Positions 48,944 to 58,221 are shown, numbered from the stretch's first letter. The stretch: DNA of 64,000 nucleotides from an uncultured Microbacterium sp. (GCF_947489255.1 NZ_CANLCY010000003.1:310001-374000), one strand, 5' to 3'. Numbers and translations are program-made. Notes: generated by a model from the sequence alone, not told the origin.

Positions 48944-49858
48944 ATGTCTCCCGAATCCCCCCGCTCCCTGCGCGGCCGCCTGGCCGTCGTCACCGGCGCC
49001 AGCGACGGCATCGGCACGGTCATCGCGACGCGCCTCGCCGAGCTCGGCGCCGAGGTGGTGCTGCCCGTCCGCTCCGCCGAGAAGGGCCGGCGCGCGCTCG
49101 ACGCCGTGCGTCGCGTCGTCCCGGATGCCGTCGCCTCGACGCGCACGCTCGACCTCGCGAGCCTCGACTCGGTCGACGCGCTCGTGCGCGGTCTCCGCAA
49201 GGAGGGTCGCCCCGTCCACCTTCTCGTCAACAACGCCGGGGTGATGACCCCTCCGCACCGACAGGAGACCGCCGACGGGTTCGAGCTGCAGTGGGGCACC
49301 AATCACCTCGGCCACGCAGCGCTGACGCTCGGCCTGCTCCCCCTGCTGCGCGCCGGGGGCGCGCGGGTGGTCCACCAGACGAGCATCGCGGCCCGCCGCG
49401 GTCGGTTCGACGCCGCCGCCGTCGCCGCGGAGCCGTACGACGCCATGGCGTCCTACGTGCAGTCGAAGATCGCGATCGGGCTGTTCGCCCGCGACCTGCA
49501 GGAGCGCAGCCGCACCGAGGGCTGGGGCATCACCAGCACGCTCGCCCACCCGGGCGTCTCGCCCACGAACCTTCTCGCCGCCCAACCCGGCCTCGGACGC
49601 GAACGCGAGCTCGCCGGGCGCCGCGTCATCCGACTGCTGTCACGACTGCACATCACCGGCACCGTGGCATCCGCCGCCGAGCCGGCCGTGCTCGCCGCCA
49701 CGGTCCCGATCTCCGACGGCACGTTCTTCGGCCCGTCGCGTCTGGTCGGCGGACCCGCGAAGGCGATCGAGGCATGGGAGCCGTTCCGGCGTGCCGACGA
49801 CGCGCAACGGGTCTGGGAGCTGACGCTCGACGCGATCGGCTCGCGCTTCGCGGCGTGA
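48944..49858 (+). CDS. SDR oxidoreductase (retinol-dehydrogenase-like)
   Basis: 304 residues. TGASDGIG cofactor motif (17-24), LVNNAGVMTP, active site Ser in HQTSIAA and Tyr/Lys in SYVQSK. Similar to the actinobacterial SDRs beside MmyB-type regulators. Probably NADP-dependent reduction of a xenobiotic or metabolite carbonyl. ATG 48944 after GAAAGGACCGCTC. Target of the upstream regulator by inference. Confidence 0.92.
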   Translation: MSPESPRSLRGRLAVVTGASDGIGTVIATRLAELGAEVVLPVRSAEKGRRALDAVRRVVPDAVASTRTLDLASLDSVDALVRGLRKEGRPVHLLVNNAGVMTPPHRQETADGFELQWGTNHLGHAALTLGLLPLLRAGGARVVHQTSIAARRGRFDAAAVAAEPYDAMASYVQSKIAIGLFARDLQERSRTEGWGITSTLAHPGVSPTNLLAAQPGLGRERELAGRRVIRLLSRLHITGTVASAAEPAVLAATVPISDGTFFGPSRLVGGPAKAIEAWEPFRRADDAQRVWELTLDAIGSRFAA

Positions 49859-49994
49859 TCCGCGGCCGTGATCCGCGAACCGGCATCTCGCCGATCTCGC
49901 GGGGCTGTGCGACGCCGACTCGTCGACGCGAGGAGGTGCGCGACGGCGCCGGCCCGCACCCGGGGCCGGGATGCCGAGGGCGAATACGGCGGCC

Positions 49995-50390
49995 TCAGCC
50001 CCGTGGCGCCTCCACCGTCACGACCGTCGCCTTGACCGAGGCGACCGCGAGCGAGCCCGGCTCGAGCTCGAGGTCGCGCGCGGCCTCGGCCGACATGAGC
50101 GAGACCACCCGGTGCGGGCCGCACTGCAGGTCGACCTGCGCCATCACGCCGTCGATCTGCACGCGCGTGACGATCCCGGTGAAGCGGTTGCGCGCGCTCG
50201 ACGCGATCCCGGTCGGGTCGTCGGGCTCGTCGGCGAGCGCGACCGCGCGCTCCGCCAGGGCGGCGCCGGGGATCTCGAGCGGAGACGCCCCCGTGGTGGG
50301 CAGCATCCCCTGGTCGATCCACCGGCGCACCGTGTCGTCGCTGACCCCGAGCAGGCGAGCGGCCGTGGCGATGCGGAAGGTGTTCGGCAT
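49995..50390 (-). CDS. HTH-TOBE molybdenum-responsive regulator
   Basis: 131 residues. Residues 1-45 are an excisionase/MerR-like helix-turn-helix (FRIATAARLLGVSDDTVRRWIDQ); residues 62-128 form one TOBE/MOP domain (RNRFTGIVTRVQIDGVMAQVDL) that binds molybdate. This architecture regulates molybdate transport in many actinobacteria. It sits between modABC and the moa/moe operon, so those are the likely targets. ATG 50390. No ModE-type winged helix is present. Confidence 0.9.
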   Translation of the reverse strand: MPNTFRIATAARLLGVSDDTVRRWIDQGMLPTTGASPLEIPGAALAERAVALADEPDDPTGIASSARNRFTGIVTRVQIDGVMAQVDLQCGPHRVVSLMSAEAARDLELEPGSLAVASVKATVVTVEAPRG

Positions 50391-50507
50391 CCTCCGACGC
50401 TACTCCCGGCGCGGGATTCCCGCCCCGCCCCCACCGCACCGGAGAGCGCCCCGCCGTGAATCCTCGAGGTAAGGCCGCCTCGCCGCCCTCGCCCGCGTGC
50501 GCTGACC

Positions 50508-50513
50508 TAGGCT
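50508..50513 (+). promoter_or_regulatory. Leaderless-type -10 element TAGGCT for moaA
   Basis: TAGGCT, six bases (CGACCC), then ATG 50520. The same geometry occurs at other starts in the window. Confidence 0.65.
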
Positions 50514-50519
50514 CGACCC

Positions 50520-51665
50520 ATGGATGCCGCGCACGAGACCGCCGCTCCGGGCCCGGTTGCGGTGACCCTGGGTGCGACCGTTCTGCGCGAGCCCCGCGCC
50601 GAAGCGACGTCGGGAGCCATCCGCGAGACGGGGGCCCCGCGCGAGGGCGGCCTCCTCGACCGCTTCGGCCGGGTCGCCACCGACCTGCGCGTTTCGGTGA
50701 TCGACAAGTGCAACCTGCGCTGCACGTACTGCATGCCGGCCGACGGGATGCCGTGGCTCCCGCAGTCGCAGCTGATGTCGACCGACGAGATCCGGCGCAT
50801 CGTCCGCGTGGCGGTGCAGTCGTTGGGCGCCGAGGAACTGCGGCTCACCGGGGGCGAGCCCCTCGTGCGCAAGGACCTCGAGTTCATCATCGCCGGCATC
50901 CGCGAGGACAACCCCGACCTGCCGATCTCGATGACGACCAACGCCGTCGGCCTCGATCGTCGGGCGCAGGCGCTGAAGGACGCGGGGCTGACCCGCGTGA
51001 ATGTGTCTCTCGACACCCTGCACCCCGAGACCTTCGCTGAGCTCACCCGCCGACCGCACCTCGATAAGGTGCTCGCGGGCCTGCAGGCCGCGCGGGCCGC
51101 GGGCCTCGGTCCGATCAAGATCAACGCGGTGCTCCTGCGTGGGATCAACGACACCGAGATCGTGCCGCTGGTCGACTGGGCGGTCTCGAACGGCTTCGAG
51201 ATGCGCTTCATCGAAGACATGCCGCTCGACGGCGACCGCTCGTGGACGGCGACGAACGTCATCTCGGCGCACGACATCCGCGCCGAGATCGAGACGGCGT
51301 TCTCCCTCGCCCCCGATCCCCGCGGGCGGGGTGCCGCCCCGGCCGAACGGTGGGAGGTGCGCCGCCCCGGCGAGACGGCCGTGGCCGGCCATGTCGGCAT
51401 CATCTCCTCGGTCACCGAGCCCTTCTGCGCCGCGTGCACGCGTACCCGCGTGACGGCCGACGGCAAGGTGCGCTCGTGCCTGTTCTCGCACGAAGAGACC
51501 GACCTGCTCTCGACGCTGCGCGCGGGCGCCGACGACGAGGGCATCGCGCAGGTCTGGCGGGATGCCATGTGGGCCAAGCCCCGCGCGCACGGCTCCGACC
51601 GCGTCGGGCTCGCGCGTGCCGACTTCGTGCAGCCCGAGCGCACGATGAGCGCGATCGGCGGATGA
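50520..51665 (+). CDS. moaA: GTP 3',8-cyclase (radical SAM)
   Basis: 381 residues. Radical SAM cluster CNLRCTYC (C64, C68, C71) and C-terminal GTP-binding [4Fe-4S] cysteines C303, C306 and C320. Converts GTP to 3',8-cyclo-GTP, first step of molybdopterin synthesis with MoaC. The N-terminus is about 40 residues longer than usual before GGLLDRFGRVATDLR. Stop overlaps the moeB start by 4 bp. Leaderless promoter at 50508. Confidence 0.96.
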   Translation: MDAAHETAAPGPVAVTLGATVLREPRAEATSGAIRETGAPREGGLLDRFGRVATDLRVSVIDKCNLRCTYCMPADGMPWLPQSQLMSTDEIRRIVRVAVQSLGAEELRLTGGEPLVRKDLEFIIAGIREDNPDLPISMTTNAVGLDRRAQALKDAGLTRVNVSLDTLHPETFAELTRRPHLDKVLAGLQAARAAGLGPIKINAVLLRGINDTEIVPLVDWAVSNGFEMRFIEDMPLDGDRSWTATNVISAHDIRAEIETAFSLAPDPRGRGAAPAERWEVRRPGETAVAGHVGIISSVTEPFCAACTRTRVTADGKVRSCLFSHEETDLLSTLRAGADDEGIAQVWRDAMWAKPRAHGSDRVGLARADFVQPERTMSAIGG

Positions 51666-52444
51666 GGCCGCTCGTCGAGCCGGTGGCATCCCTGGCCCCG
51701 GAAGAGCTCATCCGCACCGCCCGTCACGCGGTTCTCGCGGCCATCGGCGAAGAGGGCCAGCGCCGGATCGCCGCCGCCCGGATCGCCGTGGTGGGGGCCG
51801 GTGGCCTGGGCTCGCCCGTGCTGCTCGCCCTCGCCGCCGCGGGCGTCGGCGAGCTCGTGATCATCGACGACGACACCGTCGAACGGACCAACCTCCAACG
51901 CCAGCTCGCGCACCGCGTCGACGACATCGGCACCGCCAAGACCTCCTCCGCTGCGCGGGCCGTGCGCGACCTGTCCCCGCTCACCGTCGTGCACGAGCGT
52001 CCCGTGCGGCTGACCGCCGACAATGCGCGAGAGCTCTTCGCGGGCGCGCACCTCGTGATCGATGGCAGCGACACCTTCGACACCCGCGAGGCCGTCGCCG
52101 CCGCGACCGAGAGCCTCGGCATCCCCCTCGTCTGGGGAGCCGTGCAGGAGTGGGCCGCGCAGGTCACCGTGTTCTGGTCGGCCCCGCCCGAGGGGCACAC
52201 CCCGGTCGTTCTCGGCGACCTCTTTCCCACGGGCTCCGCCGGAGAACCGCCCACGTGCGCCCAGGTCGGCGTGCTCGGCTCCCTGTGCGTGCAGGTCGGC
52301 GGCATGCTGGCCACCGAAGCGCTCAAGCTCGTGACCGGCGCGGGCGAGCCGCTGCTCGGCCGACTCGTCATCATCGACGCCCTGCGCGCCCGCCACGATG
52401 TGATCCCGCTCTCCCCCGCCGTCCGCCCCGCCGTTTCGTCCTGA
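51662..52444 (+). CDS. moeB: MoeB/ThiF-type adenylyltransferase for MoaD
   Basis: 260 residues. Nucleotide-binding VVGAGGLGSPVLLAL (about 43-57), Arg/Gln of ERTNLQRQ, and DGSDTFDTR. Activates the MoaD C-terminal Gly-Gly with ATP. The paired CxxC zinc cysteines of classic MoeB are not seen; only PTCAQVG and GSLCVQ cysteines remain. ATG 51662 overlaps moaA. No rhodanese domain fused. Confidence 0.9.
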   Translation: MRPLVEPVASLAPEELIRTARHAVLAAIGEEGQRRIAAARIAVVGAGGLGSPVLLALAAAGVGELVIIDDDTVERTNLQRQLAHRVDDIGTAKTSSAARAVRDLSPLTVVHERPVRLTADNARELFAGAHLVIDGSDTFDTREAVAAATESLGIPLVWGAVQEWAAQVTVFWSAPPEGHTPVVLGDLFPTGSAGEPPTCAQVGVLGSLCVQVGGMLATEALKLVTGAGEPLLGRLVIIDALRARHDVIPLSPAVRPAVSS

Positions 52445-52457
52445 CCCGGAGGCCCCG

Positions 52458-53681
52458 ATGACCCCGCTGCTCACCGTCGAGGAGCACCGCGCGCGCGTGC
52501 TCGACGCCGTCAGGCTCCTGCCCGCCGAGACCGTACGCCTCGCCGACGCTGCTGGGCGCACCCTCGCGGCCCCTGTCCACGCCGCGCACGACCTGCCCGG
52601 GTTCGACAACTCCTCGATGGACGGTTTCGCGGTCCGCCGCGCTGACGTCGAGGGGGCGGATGCCGAGAACCCGGTGACCCTGCACGTCGTCGCCGACCTG
52701 CCGGCCGGGTCGTCCGACGACCCGTCGTTCGGCGCGGGCGAGGCGGTGCGCATCATGACGGGCGCGCCCGTCCCCACCGACGCCGACGCGATCGTGCCGT
52801 TCGAAGACACCGCGGGTGGCCTCGCCGACTCGCTGGGCACCGTCGAGGTGCGGCGGGCGCCCGCGGCATCCGGAGCCTTCATCCGCCGCCGTGGCGGCGA
52901 CACCCGCGCGGGCGACGTCGTCCTGTCGGCCGGCGAGCAGCTGGGACCGTTCGCGCTGGCAGCGGCCGCCGCAGCGGGCGTGGCCGCGCTCGAGGTGCGC
53001 CGCCGTCCGCGGGTCGCCGTCGTGTCGACCGGTAGCGAGCTCGTCGCCCCCGGCGTCGTCCCGGGCCGCGGTCAGACCCCCGACTCCAACTCGACGCTTC
53101 TGGCATCTTTGGTTTCCGGTACCAACGCCGACGTGACGGTCATCTCTTCGCTGCGAGACGACGCGAACGCGATCCACGCCCTGCTCGACCACGCGGCCGA
53201 CGTCGACGTGATCGTCTTCAGCGGGGGCGTGAGCGCCGGAGCGTACGAGCCCGTGCGCCAGGCCCTCGAGGGGCGCATCTCCTTCGAGAAGGTGTCGATG
53301 CAGCCGGGCAAGCCCCAGGCGTTCGGCGTCCTCGACGACGGCCGTCTCGTGTTCGGTCTTCCCGGCAACCCCGTCAGCGTGGCGGTGTCGTTCGAGGTCT
53401 TCGTCCGGCCCGCGCTCCTGGCGATGCAGGGCCGCGCGGTGATCGACCGGCGTCTCGCCCGGCTCACGGCATCCGAGAGCTGGACGACCCCACCCGGACG
53501 CCGCCAATACCTCCCCGCCGCGATCGACCTGGCCGCCGGCACCGTGCGCCCCGCCACCGCCGGGGGCTCCGGATCGCACCTGGCCGCCTCGCTCGCGCGC
53601 GCGGAGGCGTTCGCGATCGTCCCCGCCGAGGTGTCCACCGTGTCGGTGGGCGACCCTCTCGATGTCATGCTGATTCCATGA
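52458..53681 (+). CDS. moeA: Molybdopterin molybdenumtransferase
   Basis: 407 residues. MoeA signatures: [15 protein letters not shown] (about 48-62), [29 protein letters not shown], and [17 protein letters not shown]. Inserts molybdate into adenylated molybdopterin. [15 protein letters not shown] start; 13 bp after moeB and 4-bp ATGA overlap with moaC. Complete four-domain length. Confidence 0.96.
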   Translation: MTPLLTVEEHRARVLDAVRLLPAETVRLADAAGRTLAAPVHAAHDLPGFDNSSMDGFAVRRADVEGADAENPVTLHVVADLPAGSSDDPSFGAGEAVRIMTGAPVPTDADAIVPFEDTAGGLADSLGTVEVRRAPAASGAFIRRRGGDTRAGDVVLSAGEQLGPFALAAAAAAGVAALEVRRRPRVAVVSTGSELVAPGVVPGRGQTPDSNSTLLASLVSGTNADVTVISSLRDDANAIHALLDHAADVDVIVFSGGVSAGAYEPVRQALEGRISFEKVSMQPGKPQAFGVLDDGRLVFGLPGNPVSVAVSFEVFVRPALLAMQGRAVIDRRLARLTASESWTTPPGRRQYLPAAIDLAAGTVRPATAGGSGSHLAASLARAEAFAIVPAEVSTVSVGDPLDVMLIP

Positions 53682-54187
53682 CCTTCACCCACCTGGATGC
53701 CGCGGGCCACGCCCGCATGGTCGACGTGACCCTCAAGCAGCCCACTGTCCGCACCGCTAGGGCGCGCGGGTTCGTGCGCTGCGCTCCCGAGGTCGTCGCG
53801 GCGCTGCGCGACGGCACCGCCCCGAAGGGCGACGTGCTGGCCGTGGCGCGGATCTCCGGCATCCAGGCCGCGAAGTCCACCCCTGCGCTGCTCCCCCTCG
53901 CGCACGTGATCGGCGTGCACCGCGCCTCGGTCGATCTCGAGATCACCGACGAGGGCGTCGAGATCGAGGCCACCGTCGGCACCGCCGATCGCACGGGCGT
54001 CGAGATGGAGGCGCTCACGAGCGTCTCGGTCGCCGCTCTCGCGGTCGTCGACATGGTGAAGGGTCTCGACAAGGGCACGTCGATCGAGAACGTCCGCATC
54101 GTGTCGAAGACCGGCGGCAAGTCCGGCGACTGGGTGCGGCCGGGCGAGCCAGGTCACGCTTCCGCCGCCGAGGGGGTGTCCGCGTGA
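53678..54187 (+). CDS. moaC: Cyclic pyranopterin monophosphate synthase
   Basis: 169 residues. [34 protein letters not shown] (catalytic Lys region) and [14 protein letters not shown] match MoaC. The usual LCHP motif reads LAHV here, keeping the His. Converts 3',8-cyclo-GTP to cPMP. Overlaps moeA and moaD by 4 bp each. Confidence 0.95.
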   Translation: MTFTHLDAAGHARMVDVTLKQPTVRTARARGFVRCAPEVVAALRDGTAPKGDVLAVARISGIQAAKSTPALLPLAHVIGVHRASVDLEITDEGVEIEATVGTADRTGVEMEALTSVSVAALAVVDMVKGLDKGTSIENVRIVSKTGGKSGDWVRPGEPGHASAAEGVSA

Positions 54188-54420
54188 GCGTGCGCGTGCG
54201 CTACTTCGCCGCCGCCGCCGAAGCCGCGGGGACGGACGCGGAGGACCGGGCCGAGACGGGTCTCGCCGCCCTCCGCGCGGCCCTCGTCGAGGATCACCCC
54301 GCCCTCTCCGGCATCCTGGACCGCTGCGCCGTGCTCGTCGACGGCCAGCGTCACGACGACGACGCCCCCCTCGCGGGAGTCACGCACGTCGACGTGCTAC
54401 CGCCGTTCGCCGGGGGCTGA
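54184..54420 (+). CDS. moaD: Molybdopterin synthase sulfur-carrier subunit
   Basis: 78 residues, beta-grasp fold, starting [14 protein letters not shown] and ending [10 protein letters not shown] with the C-terminal Gly-Gly that is thiocarboxylated. GTG start 54184 overlaps moaC. Partner MoaE is on the opposite strand at 55604. Last gene of the plus-strand Moco run, 12 bp from the convergent HTH gene. Confidence 0.94.
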   Translation: MSVRVRYFAAAAEAAGTDAEDRAETGLAALRAALVEDHPALSGILDRCAVLVDGQRHDDDAPLAGVTHVDVLPPFAGG

Positions 54421-54432
54421 GCCCTCCCGGGT

Positions 54433-54885
54433 TCACACCAGCTCGAGGTGCGCGGCCAGCGACGGCGCGCGTCGTTCCCGAGCGATCCCCTCGACGGCGA
54501 CGAGCACGTCCATCGCGGGCGTCACCGCCCCGCTCAGGTAGGACGTGACGCGCGATCGCGAGGTCGACAGACGCGCGGCGAGCTGAGCCTGCGTAAGACG
54601 CGTCGCTCGGAAGGCCGTGCGCAACCGCTCCCGCGCTTCCTCGTCTGCAGAACGGATGCGGGCCGCGAGGGCGGCGTCGAGGAGCGTCACCGTGGACGTC
54701 GACTCGGCGGCCTCCCGCGCGTCGTCGTATATCGCCCGCAGAGAGGGGTCGTCGATCAACGCTTCGATCAGCTTGCGCCAGTCGACCGCGTAACCCCGGT
54801 CGATCGCGGCGAGCATTCCCTCGAATCCCCATGCCTCGACGGGATCGTCGGGGGTGGCGTCGATGTTGCGAAAACGCAGTGGCAC
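54433..54885 (-). CDS. Helix-turn-helix protein, partner of the nucleotidyltransferase
   Basis: 150 residues. Residues 1-90 are helical and unassigned (AWGFEGMLAAIDRGYAVDW, LIDDPSLRAIYDDARE); residues 92-125 form an XRE-type HTH (RLTQAQLAARLSTSRSRVTSYLSG). GTG start 54885 follows GGGAG and is 11 bp after the nucleotidyltransferase stop, so the two form an operon. Likely the DNA-binding regulator, and possibly antitoxin, of the pair. Its proposed operator is the palindrome at 55587. Confidence 0.85.
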   Translation of the reverse strand: MPLRFRNIDATPDDPVEAWGFEGMLAAIDRGYAVDWRKLIEALIDDPSLRAIYDDAREAAESTSTVTLLDAALAARIRSADEEARERLRTAFRATRLTQAQLAARLSTSRSRVTSYLSGAVTPAMDVLVAVEGIARERRAPSLAAHLELV

Positions 54886-54896
54886 AGCAGCTCCCG

Positions 54897-55586
54897 TCAG
54901 ATCAGGTGGATGGACAGGGCACGGCACTCGGCAACGACGTCGTCCCACTCACGCCACCGGGGGATCAGCCCCTTGTATGTCGCGAGTCCGGTGATCGATC
55001 GATGGTCTTTCGGAGCCGGGGAGGCGAGCTGTCGGGCCAACTGCGCCTGCACCGGACGGTCCTCGCCATGCGAGGGATCGGTGTAGTAATCGTCGACACC
55101 CGCGAGGATCCCGCCGATCTCGGCGGCACCGAACGCGCCGGAGAGTGCCGCGACGTCAAGGTAATCCCGCATCTGATTGCGCTTGACGATGAGGAAGCCC
55201 TTGATGCGTGCGATCTCGGCCAGCGTGGGGACCGTGATCTCCCCGCCCCCGGGGAGCGTCACCCGTTGCACCTCCAACGGCTGCCGCCGGATGAGCTGCC
55301 GCACGCCTGCCTCGATCCCGCCCAGCTCCCCGAGAATGATCTTGCCCGGAACGGCCCGGTTGAGCACGAAGTCGCCGTCGCGCTCCAGCGCGTCGAGGAC
55401 GAGGTCGAACCGGTCCTGCAGATCGGCGAGAACGTGGTCATGGTCGGTCGACATCCGGTGTCGCGCATAGAGGGCGGCCGCCGACCCTCCGACCAGGACG
55501 GCATCCGGCACCAGCTCCTGCAACCGCGCCGCGGAGCCGAGAACCTCGGCCAATCCGGACGGCAGATCCGCATCCATACCGAGCAT
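54897..55586 (-). CDS. Nucleotidyltransferase-fold protein (AbiEii/MNT-like)
   Basis: 229 residues. Nucleotidyltransferase signature GGSAAALYARHRMSTDHDHV (GGS 33-35, D48-x-D50) as in AbiEii-type toxins, MNT and related minimal transferases. Middle region VPTLAEIARIKGFLIVKRNQMRDYLD (about 147-172) has the K..R.RDY.D pattern seen in AbiEii-like proteins. Such enzymes add nucleotides or NMPs to tRNA or a protein partner. Start ATG 55586 directly follows the palindrome; ATG 55577 is possible. Located 17 bp after moaE on the same strand. Toxin function is inference. Confidence 0.82.
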   Translation of the reverse strand: MLGMDADLPSGLAEVLGSAARLQELVPDAVLVGGSAAALYARHRMSTDHDHVLADLQDRFDLVLDALERDGDFVLNRAVPGKIILGELGGIEAGVRQLIRRQPLEVQRVTLPGGGEITVPTLAEIARIKGFLIVKRNQMRDYLDVAALSGAFGAAEIGGILAGVDDYYTDPSHGEDRPVQAQLARQLASPAPKDHRSITGLATYKGLIPRWREWDDVVAECRALSIHLI

Positions 55587-55604
55587 GGTACCAGATCTGA
55601 TACC
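55587..55604. promoter_or_regulatory. 18-bp palindrome GGTACCAGATCTGATACC
   Basis: Symmetrical around AGATCT with a single mismatched pair. It fills the gap between the moaE stop (TAG, 55606-55604) and the nucleotidyltransferase ATG (55586), and is the likely autoregulatory operator of the pair. Confidence 0.75.
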
Positions 55605-56062
55605 TAGCCCCCCAGGCCCTTCCACTCCGTCGTGCCGTCGGCCTCGACCTGGCGCTTCCACACGGGGAGGTCGGTCTTGATCGTCTCGATGATCGTGCGG
55701 CACACCTCGAACGCTGCCGCCCGGTGACCGGATGCCACGGCGATGACGACCGCGGCCTCGCCGACGCCCAGCCGACCGACGCGGTGGCTGACGGCGACGA
55801 TCGCGTCGGTTCCCGCGGCCGCGTCGGCGGCGATGCGGTGCAGCGTCTGCTCGGCATCCGGGTGCGCGCTGTATTCGAGGGCCACGACGGCGTCGGACGC
55901 GTCGGGATCGGTGTCGCGCACGCGACCAACGAAGGTGGTCACGGCCCCCGACGAGGACTCCTCTACCGCGTCGAGGTGCACGTCGAGGTCGAGGGGCTGC
56001 TCCGACAGGCGCGCGATGCGCACCGCGTTCTCGGCCGGCAGGCTCTGTTCGGGTGTGCTCAT
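55604..56062 (-). CDS. moaE: Molybdopterin synthase catalytic subunit
   Basis: 152 residues. TFVGRVRDTD, ALEYSAHPDAEQTL, SHRVGRLGVGEAAVVIAVAS and the catalytic Lys region IIETIKTDLPVWKRQ are all present. With MoaD converts cPMP to molybdopterin. Start overlaps the mog stop by 4 bp. Terminates in the palindrome region of the next gene. Confidence 0.96.
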   Translation of the reverse strand: MSTPEQSLPAENAVRIARLSEQPLDLDVHLDAVEESSSGAVTTFVGRVRDTDPDASDAVVALEYSAHPDAEQTLHRIAADAAAGTDAIVAVSHRVGRLGVGEAAVVIAVASGHRAAAFEVCRTIIETIKTDLPVWKRQVEADGTTEWKGLGG

Positions 56063-56541
56063 GTGTGATCGCCTCCGGCGAGTTGGTCGAGGATGTGCGG
56101 GGCGAGCTCCGCGATGACGGAGATCCCGGACGTCACGGCCCGCGTCGATCCGGGCAGGTTCACCACGAGAGTGCCGGGGTCGACGATCCCCGCGAGTCCG
56201 CGCGAGATGACGGCCATCGGGGTGTCGGCGAGACCCCGCCGACGCAGTTCTTCGGCGATGCCGGGGAGTTCGCGATCCAGGACGCGGGCCGTGCCTTCGG
56301 GCGTGCGATCGGTCGGGGCGATGCCCGTGCCACCGGTCGTGACGATGAGCCCCGGCCCGGCCGCCACCAGGTCGCGCAACGCCCGCTCCACGCTGTCGGC
56401 CCCGTCGGCGACGACGACGGGGTCGTCGCAGGAGAAGCCCGCCTCGCGCAGCAACGAGACCGCGAGCGGTCCGCCGCGGTCCTCGCGCAGCCCCGCGGCC
56501 GAGCGGTCGGACACGGTCAGGACGCGGGCGTGATGAGGCAC
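56059..56541 (-). CDS. mog: MogA/MoaB-type molybdopterin adenylyltransferase
   Basis: 160 residues. VLTVSDRSAAG at the start, TTGGTGIAPTDRTPEGT (about 67-83) and VNLPGSTRAV (about 128-137) are the MPT-binding signatures. Adenylates molybdopterin before MoeA acts. GTG 56541 lies seven bases after TAGGCT (minus strand 56554-56549), a near-leaderless promoter. Bacterial MogA versus MoaB cannot be separated here. Confidence 0.92.
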   Translation of the reverse strand: MPHHARVLTVSDRSAAGLREDRGGPLAVSLLREAGFSCDDPVVVADGADSVERALRDLVAAGPGLIVTTGGTGIAPTDRTPEGTARVLDRELPGIAEELRRRGLADTPMAVISRGLAGIVDPGTLVVNLPGSTRAVTSGISVIAELAPHILDQLAGGDHT

Positions 56542-56607
56542 GCGATTCAGCCTAGGCCGCCGACGTCACAACGAGGCGGGAACCGCCACGCACGGCGACG
56601 TCGCCGT

Positions 56608-58221
56608 TCACGCCGACGGCGCCGCGGAGGTCTCGACCTCGGCGATCTCGGGGGCGATGCGCCCCGCTTTCGCCTTCGGCTCGAGGTCTTCCCGCTGCAC
56701 GTGCTCGGCGGCGGCGGTGATGCGACGCGCCATGCCGCTGAAGATCAGGCCGTGGAACGGCAGCACGGCGAGCCAGTACAACCGGCCCGCGAGACCGGTC
56801 GGGAAGAACAGCGCCCGCTGATCGAAACGGGCGCCCTCGCCCTCGGGCGTCGCCCGCAGTTCGAGCCACGCGCCGCCGGGCACCTTCATCTCGGCGCGCA
56901 GTCGCAGGAGGTGACCGGGTTCGATGGCCTCGACGCGCCAGAAATCGAGGGCGTCGCCGACCGTCACGACCGAGCGGCTGCGCCGCCCGCGGGCCAGACC
57001 CACCCCACCCACGAGGCGGTCCATCCATCCGCGGATCGCCCACAGCAGCGGCGAGGAGTACCACCCGTTCTCACCGCCGATCCCCTCGATCACCGACCAC
57101 AGCTGGGCGGAACTGGCCTTCGTGGTCATCGTCCGCACGTCGGTGTACACCAGGCGCCCCGCCCACTCGGGGTCGCTCGGCAGGGGGTCGCTGGGAACGC
57201 CCGAGACCTCGGCATCCTGCCAGCTCGTCTCGATCGCGTCGTCGTTCACGCGGCCCAGCGCCCGGCGCACGGCTTCGCGATAGGGCAGAAGCCCACCCTC
57301 GGGACGCGGCACGAGGTCGTCGATCGCACGGTCTTTCACGACGCAGTCGTTCTGCAGCGACTCGACGAGGGGCCGCGCGATCGCCTTCGGGATCGGGGTG
57401 ACGAGGTTGACCCAGTGCGAGGCCAGGCGTGGGGTGAGCACCGGCAGCGACGCGATCGCGCGCTGGTTGAGTCCCGCCTCGAGGGCGTAGCCGTTCATCA
57501 TCTGTCCGTAGCGGAGCACGTCGGGACCGCCGATGTCGACGGCCCGGTTGACGTTCGGCGCCACGCGCGCCGCCCCCAGCAGGTAGTGCAGCACGTCGCG
57601 CACGGCGATCGGCTGGATGTGGTTGCGCACCCACTTGGGCGCGGGCATGTAGGGCAGCACGTCGGTGAGGTGGCGCACCATCTCGAACGACGCCGACCCC
57701 GATCCGATCACCACACCGGCCTGCAGCACGAGGGTCGGAACCCCGCTGTGAAGCAGGATGTCGCCCACCTCGACCCGGGAACGCAGGTGGGCCGACAGCG
57801 TCGCGTCGTCGGGGTGCAGGCCGCCGAGGTACACGATGCGCGAGACGGATGCCGCGGACGCGGCCTCGGCGACGGTCGTCGCCGCGACGCGGTCGGTGGC
57901 CTCGAAGTCGCGGGCGCTGCCCATGGAGTGGATGAGGTAGTAGACGACGTCGACGCCCTCGACCGCCTCGCCCACGGCCGCGCGGTCGGTCGCGTCGCCG
58001 CCCACCGTCTCGACCTCGTCGCCCCACGGGAACGCTCCGACGCGGCGCGGATCGCGCGCGAGGACGCGCACCCGGTACCCCGCCGACAGCAGGCGCGGGA
58101 CGAGCCGGCCGCCGAGGTAGCCCGTCGCCCCCAGGACGAGGGCGCGCGGTGCCGACCCGTCGGGTCGGGGCTGCGCGACGAGAGCGGGTTCGCGGCCGGT
58201 GGGGGCGGAGAGGTCGGTCAT
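56608..58221 (-). CDS. NAD(P)-binding SDR with C-terminal DUF2867
   Basis: 537 residues. N-terminal atypical SDR (about 25-320): VLGATGYLGGRLVPRLL cofactor site and VDVVYYLIHSMGS. C-terminal DUF2867/SRPBCC-like domain (about 350-505: WSVIEGIGGENGWYSSPLLWAIRGWMDRLVGG). Such proteins are common in actinobacteria with unknown function, perhaps in quinone or polyketide-like ligand reduction. ATG 58221 lies seven bases after TACCGT on the minus strand. Divergent from the MHS transporter. Confidence 0.9.
   Translation of the reverse strand: MTDLSAPTGREPALVAQPRPDGSAPRALVLGATGYLGGRLVPRLLSAGYRVRVLARDPRRVGAFPWGDEVETVGGDATDRAAVGEAVEGVDVVYYLIHSMGSARDFEATDRVAATTVAEAASAASVSRIVYLGGLHPDDATLSAHLRSRVEVGDILLHSGVPTLVLQAGVVIGSGSASFEMVRHLTDVLPYMPAPKWVRNHIQPIAVRDVLHYLLGAARVAPNVNRAVDIGGPDVLRYGQMMNGYALEAGLNQRAIASLPVLTPRLASHWVNLVTPIPKAIARPLVESLQNDCVVKDRAIDDLVPRPEGGLLPYREAVRRALGRVNDDAIETSWQDAEVSGVPSDPLPSDPEWAGRLVYTDVRTMTTKASSAQLWSVIEGIGGENGWYSSPLLWAIRGWMDRLVGGVGLARGRRSRSVVTVGDALDFWRVEAIEPGHLLRLRAEMKVPGGAWLELRATPEGEGARFDQRALFFPTGLAGRLYWLAVLPFHGLIFSGMARRITAAAEHVQREDLEPKAKAGRIAPEIAEVETSAAPSA

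Noticed and set aside
49859..49994. A tRNA or small RNA gene between the SDR and HTH-TOBE genes
   Set aside because: No cloverleaf or conserved T-loop sequence could be folded by eye, and no terminator is evident.
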